Positions 8,887 through 17,483 are shown, counted from the stretch's first letter. The stretch is DNA of 64,000 nt from Streptococcus sp. HPH0090 (GCF_000411475.1 NZ_KE150464.1:248001-312000); one strand, 5' to 3'. The notes: generated by a model from the letters alone, not told the origin. Numbers and translations are program-made.

Positions 8887-9894
8887 ATGAAAAGAATAGT
8901 TTTGACTTCTGTTGTTTTACTATCGTTGCTGACATCAGTTGGTTGATCGAAACATAAGGAAGAGGCGAAAGTAACTGAACCTGTAACGACTGAACAGACT
9001 ACGCAAGATAATACAAAATTGTACAAGGAAGCTGGTTTACTTACTTTTAGAAACGAAAAGCAACTTGAACTTGGAGAACTGGATTCCAAATCTCGTGCAA
9101 CCTATGCTCATATTCAGCTGAAAGATAGTGATGAGCCTAAAGAAAAGAGAGAAGCTAAATTAACCTTTGATCCAGTTGGTTGGCATAACTATAAATTTTA
9201 TTATGGTGATGGTACAAAGGAAGCCTGGTTAATGAATCGCGGTCATTTAGTTGGTTATCAATTTAGCGGACTAAACGATGAAGGTCGCAATCTAGTTCCT
9301 ATGACAGCCTGGTTAAATACAGGGGCCTTTACTGGAACAGATGACAAAAATCAAAGTAGCATGCTTTATTATGAAAACGGACTAGATTCATGGCTTGCAA
9401 ATCATCCAAACTATTACCTCGACTATAAGGTGACAGCAGTCTATAAGGATAATGAATTGATTCCTAGACAGATTATCTTACAGTACGTAGGAATTGATCA
9501 GGATGGAAAGTTACTTGAGATTAAATTAGGTAGTAGCAAGGAAAAAATTGATAAGTATTCTGTAACACATGTCGCTTTGGATAATGTTTCAGAAAATGCT
9601 GAAATAAATTATGCGGATGGTACTGCAAAAAATACAGTTAAGTCAGCTGAAGAACGTGCAGCTGAGCTTAAGGCAGCCGAGGAAAAAGCCAAGAAAGAAG
9701 CTGAAGAAAAAGAAGCACAAGAAAAAGCTAAAAAAGAAGCAGAACAGACACAGCAGGAAACTGAAGCCCCAGCAGAAGAATCACAAAGCAGTAATTCAGG
9801 TGGCTACTTTAGAGATAGAAATGGAAGATGGCATCGACCAAATGGAAAGTTTGCCTCTAAAAAGGAAATCAGAGAAGCCGGTTTGCAGTGGTAA
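8887..9894 (+). pseudogene. DNA/RNA non-specific endonuclease lipoprotein, interrupted by a stop at the lipobox cysteine
   Basis: ATG 8887 follows TTAGGAGAATATAGA and encodes a lipoprotein-type signal, MKRIVLTSVVLLSLLTSVG, then TGA at 8944-8946 exactly where the lipobox Cys is expected (TGT or TGC to TGA). The same frame continues uninterrupted to 9894. The mature part (about residues 45-240) is a ββα-metal nuclease of the EndA/NucA type with the active-site NRGHLVGYQFSG and the downstream NLVPMTAWLN. A charged Ala/Glu/Lys coiled stretch and a C-terminal GYFRDRNGRWHRPNGKF motif follow. A TTG at 9019 could restart a signal-less protein but has no SD. Reads as a very recent inactivation, or a sequencing error, since no other damage is seen. 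Confidence 0.8.
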
Positions 9895-9933
9895 TCTACT
9901 AAAGCCTAAGAAAACATGAAAAATAATTGTCAA

Positions 9934-9957
9934 AAAGCCGTTGCAAAACGGTTTTTT
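9934..9957 (+). terminator. Terminator after the nuclease pseudogene
   Basis: AAGCCGTT, loop GCAA and AACGGTTT are followed by T's. The following TATAAT (9960-9965) may be the -10 of the next operon, but no -35 at proper spacing is visible. Confidence 0.75.
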
Positions 9958-9994
9958 GTTATAATAAAACAAGAGAACTATAAAGGAGAAAAAC

Positions 9995-10231
9995 ATGACA
10001 TTTGAAGAAATCTTGCCAGGACTAAAGGCAAAAAAGAAATATGTACGTACTGGTTGGGGTGGAGCTGAGAACTATGTCCAGCTCTTTGATACCATTGAAC
10101 AAAACGGAGTCGCTCTTGAAGTGACACCTTATTTCCTCATCAACGTCTCTGGTGAAGGGGAAGGTTTTTCCATGTGGAGTCCAACTCCTTGTGATGTCCT
10201 AGCCACAGACTGGGTGGAAGTCCATGACTAA
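9995..10231 (+). CDS. DUF2829 domain protein
   Basis: A 78-residue protein matching the DUF2829 family. It keeps the N-terminal pattern of a short helix (FEEILPGLKAKKK) followed by β-strands, and the C-terminal SMWSPTPCDVLATDWVEV, in which the W-x-P-x-x-x-D-x-x-A-x-D-W layout is characteristic. The function is unknown; relatives occur in Firmicutes and their phages. SD AAAGGAG is well placed. Its last 8 nt overlap the next gene, so the two are co-translated. Confidence 0.88.
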   Translation: MTFEEILPGLKAKKKYVRTGWGGAENYVQLFDTIEQNGVALEVTPYFLINVSGEGEGFSMWSPTPCDVLATDWVEVHD

Positions 10232-10922
10232 ACGAGTCTTAGTTACAGGCGTTAGCTCAGGGATTGCTCTGGCTCAAGCTCGCCTATTTTTAGAAAAAGG
10301 TTATCAGGTTTACGGTGTGGATCAGGGGGATAATCCTGACTTGCAAGGTGATTTTCACTTTCTACAACGTGATTTAACGCTTGACTTGGAACCTATTTTT
10401 GACTGGTGCCCTCAGGTGGATATTTTGTGTAACACAGCTGGAGTTTTGGATGACTACAAACCTTTACTAGAACAATCAATTCAGGAAATCCAAGAGATTT
10501 TTGAAATCAACTATTTGACTCCAGTAGAGTTGACGCGATATTATCTGACTCAAATGCTGGAAAATAAAAAAGGAATCATCATCAATATGTGTTCCATCGC
10601 TTCAAGCCTAGCTGGTGGTGGTGGTCACGCCTATACCTCGTCCAAACACGCCTTGGCTGGCTTTACCAAGCAGTTGGCACTAGACTATGCAGAAGCTGGT
10701 ATCCAGGTCTTTGGGATTGCTCCTGGTGCAGTTAAGACTGGTATGACCGCAGCTGATTTTGAACCAGGCGGTCTGGCAGACTGGGTAGCCAGTGAAACAC
10801 CTATCAAACGCTGGATTGAGCCAGAGGAAGTAGCAGAAGTCAGCCTCTTTTTGGCCAGTGGAAAAGCCAACGCCATGCAAGGGCAAATACTGATGATTGA
10901 TGGTGGCTGGTCTTTGAAGTAG
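10224..10922 (+). CDS. SDR-family oxidoreductase (FabG-like)
   Basis: A 232-residue classical short-chain dehydrogenase/reductase using NAD(P)H. It has the cofactor motif TGVSSGIA (residues about 8-15), NTAGV (the NNAG variant), the catalytic Ser in MCSIAS, and YTSSK as the YxxxK pair, with the IAPGAVKTGM segment after it. It is often named 3-oxoacyl-ACP reductase, but the real FabG of streptococci lies in the fab cluster, so a different carbonyl substrate is likely. It overlaps the DUF2829 gene. Confidence 0.9.
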   Translation: MTKRVLVTGVSSGIALAQARLFLEKGYQVYGVDQGDNPDLQGDFHFLQRDLTLDLEPIFDWCPQVDILCNTAGVLDDYKPLLEQSIQEIQEIFEINYLTPVELTRYYLTQMLENKKGIIINMCSIASSLAGGGGHAYTSSKHALAGFTKQLALDYAEAGIQVFGIAPGAVKTGMTAADFEPGGLADWVASETPIKRWIEPEEVAEVSLFLASGKANAMQGQILMIDGGWSLK

Positions 10923-10980
10923 GGAAGAATTTAGTAATACCTCCAAGATGAATTGGCAGGTAAAAGAAGGAGAACAACAC

Positions 10981-11421
10981 ATGACACCGCAAGAAATGTG
11001 GAATGCTTACAAGCAAATCAACCCCTCTATCGGAGATGAGATAGACGCCTGGGCTTTTGGAGTGGAACCAGACCTTTTAGCGGAACTGGTCTTTAAAGGT
11101 GAAAAAACAGCAACCGCCTCAGCCTATGATCTATATGCAATAGAGAACGAACCCCTTCCACAAGCAGGGACCTTTGATGTCATTTTAGACAGTCAAGATA
11201 AAGCTGTTTGCATCATCGAAGTTACAAAGGTTTCCGTTCAGCCTTTCCATCAAGTGTCAGCCGACCATGCTTACAAGGAAGGTGAAGGAGACAAGTCTTT
11301 AGCCTATTGGCGTCAGGTTCATGAAGAGTTTTTCACCGAGTGGATGAATGAGGCCGGTCTGGCTTTTACACCTGACAGCAAGGTGGTTTTGGAAGAATTT
11401 CGCAAGGTCTACCCACTTTAG
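10981..11421 (+). CDS. ASCH domain protein
   Basis: A 146-residue protein with the ASCH fold, related to PUA domains and thought to bind RNA or modified bases. The diagnostic FKGEKTATASAYDLY (G-x-K-x-x-T) lies near residue 38, and a WRQVHEEFF segment near 105 is typical. ATG 10981 is preceded by AGAAGGAGAACAAC and is preferred over the upstream in-frame ATG at 10948, which has no SD. It is the last gene of the DUF2829-SDR-ASCH operon. Function in streptococci is not established. Confidence 0.9.
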   Translation: MTPQEMWNAYKQINPSIGDEIDAWAFGVEPDLLAELVFKGEKTATASAYDLYAIENEPLPQAGTFDVILDSQDKAVCIIEVTKVSVQPFHQVSADHAYKEGEGDKSLAYWRQVHEEFFTEWMNEAGLAFTPDSKVVLEEFRKVYPL

Positions 11422-11433
11422 ATTGAAAAAGAA

Positions 11434-11464
11434 AGTTTTGGAAGTAGTTGTCCAAAGCTTTTTT
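11434..11464 (+). terminator. Terminator after the ASCH gene (first)
   Basis: AGTTTTGGA pairs with TCCAAAGCT across an 8-nt loop, followed by six T's. Confidence 0.75.
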
Positions 11465-11493
11465 CTGACTTTAAATGATAAAACGAGTAAACA

Positions 11494-11521
11494 AAAAGCG
11501 GACAATCATGTCCGCTTTTTT
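11494..11521. terminator. Second terminator, between converging ASCH and adhesin genes
   Basis: AAAAGCGGAC, a 6-nt loop and GTCCGCTTTT; A's on the left and T's on the right make it usable in both directions. It lies 90 nt after the adhesin stop. Confidence 0.82.
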
Positions 11522-11607
11522 GAATCTATCAAGTGAAGTTGTGGATAAAGTATTTCAAAGATGTTTGGCTTTGGAATCCCTATTCATATCACTTCTACAT
11601 TGGTTGA

Positions 11608-13500
11608 TTATTTTTTACGATAATGTAAAACTGTTCCTACAGCTACGATAAGCATTGCAACACCAGCAACAGAAACAATTAGGCTGTTACGTTCACCAGT
11701 ATTTGGAAGTCCTGGTTTGTCTCCAGTTGTTGAATCTGTTGTAGGTCCTCCAGGAGTTGTAGTTGATGATGTTGAACCATTTGAACCTGGAGTTGTTGGA
11801 GCTGTTGTTTCAGAAGATGAGCTCTCAGGAGTTGTTGTTGAAGAAGTTGATTCTTCTTCGCTACTGTTTTGACTAGTTGGTTCTTCTGGAGTCGTAGTTG
11901 AAGTTGTAGACTCAGGAGTTGTAGTCGTTGTAGAGCTTGATTCTTCACTACTATTTTGACTAGTTGGCTCTTCTGGAGTCGTAGTTGATGATGTAGACTC
12001 AGGAGTTGTAGTCGTAGTTGATGATGTAGACTCAGGAGTTGTAGTCGTAGTTGATGATGTAGACTCAGGAGTTGTTGTAGTAGTAGATGAAGTCGTAGAC
12101 TCAGTAGTTGTAGTAGTAGATGTCGTAGTCGTAGTTGAAGTTGTCGTAGTCGTTGTTGGTTTGTTTGAAGTATTTACGACTTTAATCACGTTTGAATCAT
12201 CAATTTTTTCAACTTTAGAAGTGTAACCTTCTGGAGTGTTTGTTTCTACTACTGAATATTCAATTGCCTTACCATCTTTGATACCTGGCAAATTTGTAAA
12301 TGTTGCTTGCCAGCCAGAAGCTTTTGTAAGGGTTTGTGTTAATCCTTCCAAGGCTTTACCGTCAGCGTACAATTGAACTGTGATGTCTTTACGATCTGCT
12401 TCGCTATCGCCAACCCATTCTTTTTGAACTGTTACGGTTTTGTCACCGCTCACCCAGAATTTCAATTCTGTGTTGTTCCAGAAGGCTGGGTCAGTTTGAG
12501 GCGTTGTGATTTCATCAGCTGTTAAAGTAGCATTGTTATCTACTCGAATAGTTGTCTTAGGAATGATTGTTTGGTATTCAACGATCAATTCATCGCTAGA
12601 TGCTGTTTTAAATACATCACTAACATCTGATAAGTTCACAGTAAATCCATTGCCGTCTGCATCGAATTTCACATGTTTCCAGAAATCCCAACCTGAAGCA
12701 ACCACTTGTCCACCTTTTCTTAATGTGAATGATGGTTTCAAGTAAGTACCCACGAAGAATTCACTTGCAGCGTGATTTGCAGCAGGAGCAAAAGTGATTT
12801 TTGAGTAATCTACAGCTGGAGCTTGGATTTTATCTGATACAACAGGGTTTGTGAGGGCTTGTTTCTTACCATCACCATTGATACGGATGAACCATTTTGT
12901 AAGATAGTAGTCATCTCCAACATTCATCCATGCATAGTTTTCAGATGCGTCTAATTTGAATTGCTTAGCTACATAGTCACCTGTAAGGTTGTATTTATTT
13001 AAGACTGATTCAAATACGCCAGGACCGTCAGGACGTGTGATGACAACTGATTCAGAACCTACTTTTGAAGTAGCTGTTTTGTTTCCAGGATTTCCTGGTG
13101 TGCTATCCCATTCTGCTTTGTATGAGAATCCACCTTTAACGTTTTCGTTCATTGACTCGATTGCTTTTTTGAATGTAAAAGTAATCTTTTTGTTTGTCAT
13201 TGAAACAGTCGCTACTTCAGCACCGTTAGCTTGAAGTGATTGCGTTGCGAGTTCTGTGATATTGACACCTTCTGGGGTGTCAATGGTGAAAGTATCCCCA
13301 TCTTTAACAGATTTACCTGTTAAATCCCAGTCAAATGAGAAGGTAACTTTTTGTCCACTTGCTTGAGCTTTTAAATTAGTTACTGTTGGTGTAACAGTTG
13401 CTGCAGACACTGGGTTAATGATTGACAAACCAAGTGCAACTACACTAATCATTGCTACAAACGCAAATAGTTTTTTATATAGAGATTTCAATTTCCCCAA
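11608..13500 (-). CDS. LPXTG-anchored adhesin with Cna_B domain and Thr/Ser-rich stalk
   Basis: A 630-residue surface protein. In order: a Sec signal peptide without YSIRK motif (about 1-33, cleaved after VSA), an MSCRAMM-like ligand-binding region of two β-sandwich modules (about 35-345), one Cna_B repeat (about 350-450, with VTVQKEW, YSVVE and VVNT supplying the Lys-Glu-Asn set of an isopeptide bond), a Thr/Ser/Pro/Glu-rich stalk (about 450-595), then LPNTGE, a hydrophobic segment and the RKK tail for sortase A. Such architecture suggests binding to host matrix or fibrinogen; the ligand is inferred. The start is TTG; TTG 13500 is only 1 nt from AAAGGA, so TTG 13491 (MKSLYKK) may be the true start. 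Confidence 0.9.
   Translation of the reverse strand: MGKLKSLYKKLFAFVAMISVVALGLSIINPVSAATVTPTVTNLKAQASGQKVTFSFDWDLTGKSVKDGDTFTIDTPEGVNITELATQSLQANGAEVATVSMTNKKITFTFKKAIESMNENVKGGFSYKAEWDSTPGNPGNKTATSKVGSESVVITRPDGPGVFESVLNKYNLTGDYVAKQFKLDASENYAWMNVGDDYYLTKWFIRINGDGKKQALTNPVVSDKIQAPAVDYSKITFAPAANHAASEFFVGTYLKPSFTLRKGGQVVASGWDFWKHVKFDADGNGFTVNLSDVSDVFKTASSDELIVEYQTIIPKTTIRVDNNATLTADEITTPQTDPAFWNNTELKFWVSGDKTVTVQKEWVGDSEADRKDITVQLYADGKALEGLTQTLTKASGWQATFTNLPGIKDGKAIEYSVVETNTPEGYTSKVEKIDDSNVIKVVNTSNKPTTTTTTSTTTTTSTTTTTESTTSSTTTTTPESTSSTTTTTPESTSSTTTTTPESTSSTTTPEEPTSQNSSEESSSTTTTTPESTTSTTTPEEPTSQNSSEEESTSSTTTPESSSSETTAPTTPGSNGSTSSTTTPGGPTTDSTTGDKPGLPNTGERNSLIVSVAGVAMLIVAVGTVLHYRKK
11978..12076 (-). 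repeat. Three tandem 33-bp repeats in the adhesin stalk
   Basis: Copies at 11978-12010, 12011-12043 and 12044-12076; the first two are identical and the third differs at one base. Each encodes 11 residues of the TTPESTSST type. Since 33 is a multiple of 3, slippage would change stalk length without breaking the frame. Two longer degenerate units containing PEEPTSQNSSEE flank them (about 11855-11985). Confidence 0.9.
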
Positions 13501-13592
13501 ATCCTTTCTTCTATAAAATCTTCTTATTTAGTTTTAACACCCAAAATGTTTACTTTTATCATTAATAAGATTTACAGTCTAACTACGACAAT

Positions 13593-13641
13593 TAGTGTAA
13601 TTTTACTACTGCTCCAAGGTAGATAAAATTACACTAGTTTT
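13593..13641. repeat. Strong 13-bp inverted repeat upstream of the adhesin
   Basis: TAGTGTAATTTTA (13593-13605) and TAAAATTACACTA (13624-13636) pair perfectly; CTAC/GTAG extends the stem inside. On the plus strand GTTTTT follows, terminator-like, but no plus-strand gene ends here. It may be a 5'-UTR structure of the adhesin mRNA or a barrier to antisense transcription. Confidence 0.7.
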
Positions 13642-14088
13642 TCAATCTCCGTATATTATCAACTAGTCTACAATATGTTTGATAGTAAAACGTAGAATGG
13701 ATTTTCGATTAGTTTTCTTCATGACAGAGAATACATGTTGATTTTATTTAGAAGAGAACTCTGAATTTCTGAATAAATATGATTCGTTACAGAAAAAAAC
13801 TAATAAATTAACTGTAAAATAGTAAAGAAAAAGTAAGACAAAATGAATGTTATAACATGGTATTAATGATACCAATCAAATTTTAGCATTAACATATTCA
13901 TTAGTCAATGAATTTGATGCAAATTTCATATAAATTTAGGCAATTTTTGACTATTTTTGACAATTTCTGATAAACGGCTTAAAACCTAGAAAATAAAAGC
14001 GTTTCGGAAACTTTTTTCTTATATATTTAGTTTAAAAAGACAAAATTCTTCTAAAAGTAGTTTAAAAGCTTTTTTCTGTCCTGAATTA

Positions 14089-14097
14089 TGATAAAAT
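14089..14097 (+). promoter_or_regulatory. pepN extended -10 promoter
   Basis: TGATAAAAT (TAAAAT at 14092-14097) lies 52 nt before the pepN start; no convincing -35 box. Confidence 0.5.
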
Positions 14098-14149
14098 AGG
14101 TATGTTTGAACTAGAGCATCTGCTCTGATATTTAGAATAGGAGAACATT

Positions 14150-16696
14150 ATGCAAGCAGTAGAACATTACATTGAAAAACTTGTTCCTGAACATTATGAT
14201 TTATTTTTGGACTTAAGTCGCGAAACCAAGACCTTTTCAGGGAAAGTAACCATCACCGGTCATGCTAAAAGTGATCGTATTTCTCTTCACCAAAAAGACT
14301 TGGAGATTGCTTCTGTAGAAGTAGCTGGTCAAGCTCGTCCATTCAGTCTTGATAACGAAAACGAAGCTCTTCATATCGAACTTGAGCAAGCAGGTCAAGT
14401 TGAATTGGTTCTTGCTTTTTCAGGTAAAATCACTGACAACATGACAGGAATCTACCCATCTTACTACACAGTTGATGGAGTAAAGAAGGAAGTTTTGTCA
14501 ACTCAGTTTGAAAGTCACTTTGCCCGCGAAGCCTTCCCATGTGTGGACGAGCCAGAAGCAAAAGCAACCTTTGACCTTTCTCTTCGTTTTGACCAGGCAG
14601 AAGGCGAATTGGCCTTGTCAAACATGCCTGAGCTTGATGTTGAGAATCGTAAAGAAACTGGTATCTGGAAGTTTGAGACAACACCTCGTATGTCTTCTTA
14701 CTTGTTAGCTTTTGCGGCTGGAGACTTGCAAGGAGTTACCGCAAAAACTAAAAATGGTACTTTGGTAGGTGTCTACTCAACCAAAGCACATCCACTTTCT
14801 AACCTTGAATTCTCACTAGACATCGCTGTTCGTTCCATCGAATTTTACGAAGACTACTATGGTGTCAAATATCCAATTCCTCAATCTCTTCATATCGCCC
14901 TTCCTGACTTCTCAGCAGGTGCTATGGAAAACTGGGGTCTTGTCACTTACCGTGAAGTTTACTTGGTTGTGGATGAAAACTCTACCTTTGCTAGCCGTCA
15001 ACAAGTAGCCCTTGTCATTGCCCATGAGCTTGCTCACCAATGGTTTGGTAACCTTGTGACTATGAAGTGGTGGGATGACCTTTGGCTCAATGAAAGCTTC
15101 GCAAACATGATGGAATATGTCTGTGTGGACGCCATTGAACCAAGCTGGAATATCTTTGAAGATTTCCAAACAAGTGGTGTTCCTTCAGCTCTAAAACGCG
15201 ATGCGACAGATGGTGTTCAGTCAGTTCACGTTGAGGTCAGCCATCCAGACGAAATCAATACTCTCTTTGACCCTGCTATTGTCTACGCCAAGGGTAGCCG
15301 TCTCATGCACATGCTTCGTCGTTGGCTAGGAGATGCTGATTTTGCGAAAGGATTGCATGCCTACTTTGAAAAACACCAATATGGAAATACAATCGGTCGT
15401 GACCTATGGAATGCTCTTGGTCAAGCGTCAGGTCGTGACGTAGCAGCCTTTATGGATTCTTGGTTGGAACAACCTGGTTATCCAGTGTTGACTGTTAAAG
15501 TTGAAAATGATGTCTTAAAGATTTCACAAAAACAATTCTTCATCGGTGAACACGAAGATAAGAACCGTCTCTGGGTAGTGCCACTCAACAGCAACTGGAA
15601 AGGTTTGCCAGATACACTCGAAACTGAAAGTATTGAGATTCCTGGCTACGCTGCTTTGCTTGCTGAAAACAAAACAGCCCTTCGACTCAACACTGAAAAT
15701 ACAGCCCACTACATTACAGACTATCAAGGTGAATTGTTGGATGCAATCCTTTCAGAATTAGTAGAACTTGATAATACAAGCAAACTTCAAATCGTCCAAG
15801 AACGTCGTTTGTTGGCTGAAGCTGGTCACATTTCATTTGCGGACTTGCTTCCAGTTGTGGATCAATTAGCACAAGAAGAATCTTACCTAGTTGTTGCAGC
15901 AGTTTCTCAAGTTATTTCAGCCCTTGAACGCTTTATCGATGAAGGAACTGAAACTGAGAAAGCCTTTAAAGCACTTGTTGCGAAACTTGCTCGATACAAC
16001 TACAACCGCCTTGGATTTGAAGCAAAAGACGGAGAAGCAGATGAGGACGAATTGGTTCGTCAATTGACAATCTCAATGATGATTCGCTCAAATGATGAGG
16101 AAGCGAGCCAAGTCGCAAGTCAAATCTTTGCATTACATAAGGACAATCTTGCAGGTCTTCCAGCAGCTATTCGTTCACAAGTTCTCATCAATGAAATGAA
16201 ACATCATGAGACAAAAGAATTGGTAGCTCTTTACCTCGACTTATATACTCATGCTACAGATGCAGTCTTTAAACGTCAGTTAGCTGCAGCCCTATCATAC
16301 AGCACAGATGCTGAAAATATCCAAACGCTTCTCGCAACTTGGAAGGATAAATTTATCGTCAAACCACAAGACCTTGCATTGTGGTACCTCCACTTCCTTG
16401 GACACAAGGCCACTCAAGAAACTGCTTGGACATGGGCGCGTGAAAACTGGGATTGGGTTAAAGGCGCTCTAGGTGGAGATATGAGCTTTGATCGATTTGT
16501 TATCTACCCTTCAAACGTTTTTAAGACGGAAGAACGCTTGGCAGAATACAAAGCCTTCTTTGAACCACAAGTTTCTGACCTAGCTCTTAGCCGTAATATC
16601 CGTATGGGTATCAAGGATATCGCAGCTCGCGTTGAATTGATTAAGCGTGAAAAAGCAGCCGTTGAAGCAGCAGTTGCACAATATAGCAAGGCTTAA
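14150..16696 (+). CDS. pepN: Aminopeptidase N (lysyl/membrane alanyl aminopeptidase, M1 family)
   Basis: An 848-residue zinc aminopeptidase removing N-terminal residues from peptides in the cytosol. It shows the substrate-binding GAMENWG (about residue 260) and the zinc motif HELAHQWFGN with the third ligand Glu in WLNESFAN (about 293-320). An N-terminal β-domain and a C-terminal α-helical ERAP1-like domain make up the rest; length matches streptococcal PepN. SD AGGAGAAC precedes ATG 14150. It lies directly before ciaRH, the gene order known from pneumococcus. Confidence 0.97.
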   Translation: MQAVEHYIEKLVPEHYDLFLDLSRETKTFSGKVTITGHAKSDRISLHQKDLEIASVEVAGQARPFSLDNENEALHIELEQAGQVELVLAFSGKITDNMTGIYPSYYTVDGVKKEVLSTQFESHFAREAFPCVDEPEAKATFDLSLRFDQAEGELALSNMPELDVENRKETGIWKFETTPRMSSYLLAFAAGDLQGVTAKTKNGTLVGVYSTKAHPLSNLEFSLDIAVRSIEFYEDYYGVKYPIPQSLHIALPDFSAGAMENWGLVTYREVYLVVDENSTFASRQQVALVIAHELAHQWFGNLVTMKWWDDLWLNESFANMMEYVCVDAIEPSWNIFEDFQTSGVPSALKRDATDGVQSVHVEVSHPDEINTLFDPAIVYAKGSRLMHMLRRWLGDADFAKGLHAYFEKHQYGNTIGRDLWNALGQASGRDVAAFMDSWLEQPGYPVLTVKVENDVLKISQKQFFIGEHEDKNRLWVVPLNSNWKGLPDTLETESIEIPGYAALLAENKTALRLNTENTAHYITDYQGELLDAILSELVELDNTSKLQIVQERRLLAEAGHISFADLLPVVDQLAQEESYLVVAAVSQVISALERFIDEGTETEKAFKALVAKLARYNYNRLGFEAKDGEADEDELVRQLTISMMIRSNDEEASQVASQIFALHKDNLAGLPAAIRSQVLINEMKHHETKELVALYLDLYTHATDAVFKRQLAAALSYSTDAENIQTLLATWKDKFIVKPQDLALWYLHFLGHKATQETAWTWARENWDWVKGALGGDMSFDRFVIYPSNVFKTEERLAEYKAFFEPQVSDLALSRNIRMGIKDIAARVELIKREKAAVEAAVAQYSKA

Positions 16697-16721
16697 CACA
16701 TTCAAGTCTAAATAGATGATA

Positions 16722-16769
16722 AAAACTCAACTTTTTCCTAGAAAAACAAGGAAAGTTGAGTTTTTTTTA
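16722..16769 (+). terminator. pepN terminator
   Basis: AAAACTCAACTTT (from 16722) pairs with AAAGTTGAGTTTT (to 16764) around a larger loop, followed by T8. It also forms the upstream border of the ciaR promoter. Confidence 0.88.
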
Positions 16770-16800
16770 AGATATTTTTGTTATAATAAGCTTAATAAGG
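16765..16800 (+). promoter_or_regulatory. ciaRH promoter region with a partial CiaR-like half site
   Basis: TATAAT lies about 25-30 nt before the ciaR start. Upstream, TTTAAG occurs once and is followed 5 nt later by TTTGTT. The known CiaR recognition pattern is two TTTAAG repeats spaced 5 nt, so only one half is canonical. Autoregulation is plausible but unproven here. Confidence 0.4.
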
Positions 16801-16811
16801 AGGAATTTTTG

Positions 16812-17483
16812 ATGATCAAAATTCTATTAGTGGAAGATGACCTAGGCCTGTCAAATTCAGTCTTTGATTTTTTGGATGATTTTGCTGATGTCATGCAAGT
16901 TTTTGATGGAGAAGAAGGTCTTTATGAGGCTGAAAGTGGCGTATATGATTTGATTCTGTTGGACTTGATGTTGCCTGAGAAAAATGGATTCCAAGTTTTA
17001 AAAGAGTTGCGTGAAAAAGGTATTTCGACTCCTGTTCTGATCATGACAGCCAAGGAAAGTCTCGATGACAAAGGACATGGATTTGAACTTGGGGCAGACG
17101 ATTATCTAACAAAACCTTTCTATTTAGAAGAGCTCAAAATGCGTATCCAAGCCCTTCTTAAACGTTCTGGTAAATTTAACGAAAACACTCTTTCTTATGG
17201 CGACTTGACAGTTAACCTCTCTACAAATGAGGTTAAGGTTCACGATACTTCTGTTGAGTTGCTCGGTAAAGAATTTGAGCTCTTGGTCTATTTCCTCCAA
17301 AACCAAAATGTTATTCTACCTAAGACACAGATTTTTGACCGTTTATGGGGATTTGATAGTGATACAACTATTTCCGTTGTAGAAGTCTATGTATCAAAAG
17401 TTCGTAAGAAATTAAAGGGGACAGCCTTTGCCGAAAACCTTCAAACCTTGCGTAGTGTTGGGTATATTTTAAAACATGTTTAA
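16812..17483 (+). CDS. ciaR: Response regulator CiaR
   Basis: A 223-residue OmpR/PhoB-type regulator. The receiver domain (1-120) has the acidic pair at 9-10, phospho-acceptor Asp51 in LLDLMLPE, the Thr in IMTAKES and Lys in LTKPF. The C-terminal winged helix (about 125-223) ends SVGYILKHV. With CiaH it controls competence, β-lactam tolerance, bacteriocin and csRNA genes in pneumococcus and relatives. ATG 16812 follows AAGGAGGAATTTTTG; the longer open frame upstream starts inside the terminator and is not used. It overlaps ciaH by 8 nt. No csRNA gene is recognised in this window. Confidence 0.97.
   Translation: MIKILLVEDDLGLSNSVFDFLDDFADVMQVFDGEEGLYEAESGVYDLILLDLMLPEKNGFQVLKELREKGISTPVLIMTAKESLDDKGHGFELGADDYLTKPFYLEELKMRIQALLKRSGKFNENTLSYGDLTVNLSTNEVKVHDTSVELLGKEFELLVYFLQNQNVILPKTQIFDRLWGFDSDTTISVVEVYVSKVRKKLKGTAFAENLQTLRSVGYILKHV

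Larger units (their letters stand above)
13501..14149. other. 649-bp AT-rich divergent intergenic region (adhesin / pepN)
   Basis: No convincing gene. It holds the adhesin 5' region, a 13-bp stem-loop (13593-13636), a small dyad TGGTAT/ATACCA (13858-13874), a GTTT/AAAC terminator-like hairpin near 13997-14019 and the pepN promoter. The stretch is visibly more AT-rich than the flanking genes. Confidence 0.7.

Noticed and set aside
8944..8946. TGA in the nuclease signal peptide as a selenocysteine codon
   Set aside because: The position is the lipobox Cys, no selenocysteine insertion structure is evident, and streptococci are not known to make selenoproteins. A point nonsense change is simpler.
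11608..12180. CRISPR array suggested by regular repeats
   Set aside because: The repeats are direct, contiguous, in frame and encode Thr/Ser/Pro/Glu; there are no spacers and no cas genes.
13501..14149. A hidden gene or csRNA in the 649-bp gap before pepN
   Set aside because: Frames are short and stop-rich on both strands, with no SD-supported start.
16765..16800. Canonical CiaR repeat (TTTAAG-N5-TTTAAG) at the ciaRH promoter, or a csRNA gene
   Set aside because: Only one TTTAAG is intact and no csRNA-like hairpin transcript with its own terminator could be found in any intergenic region.
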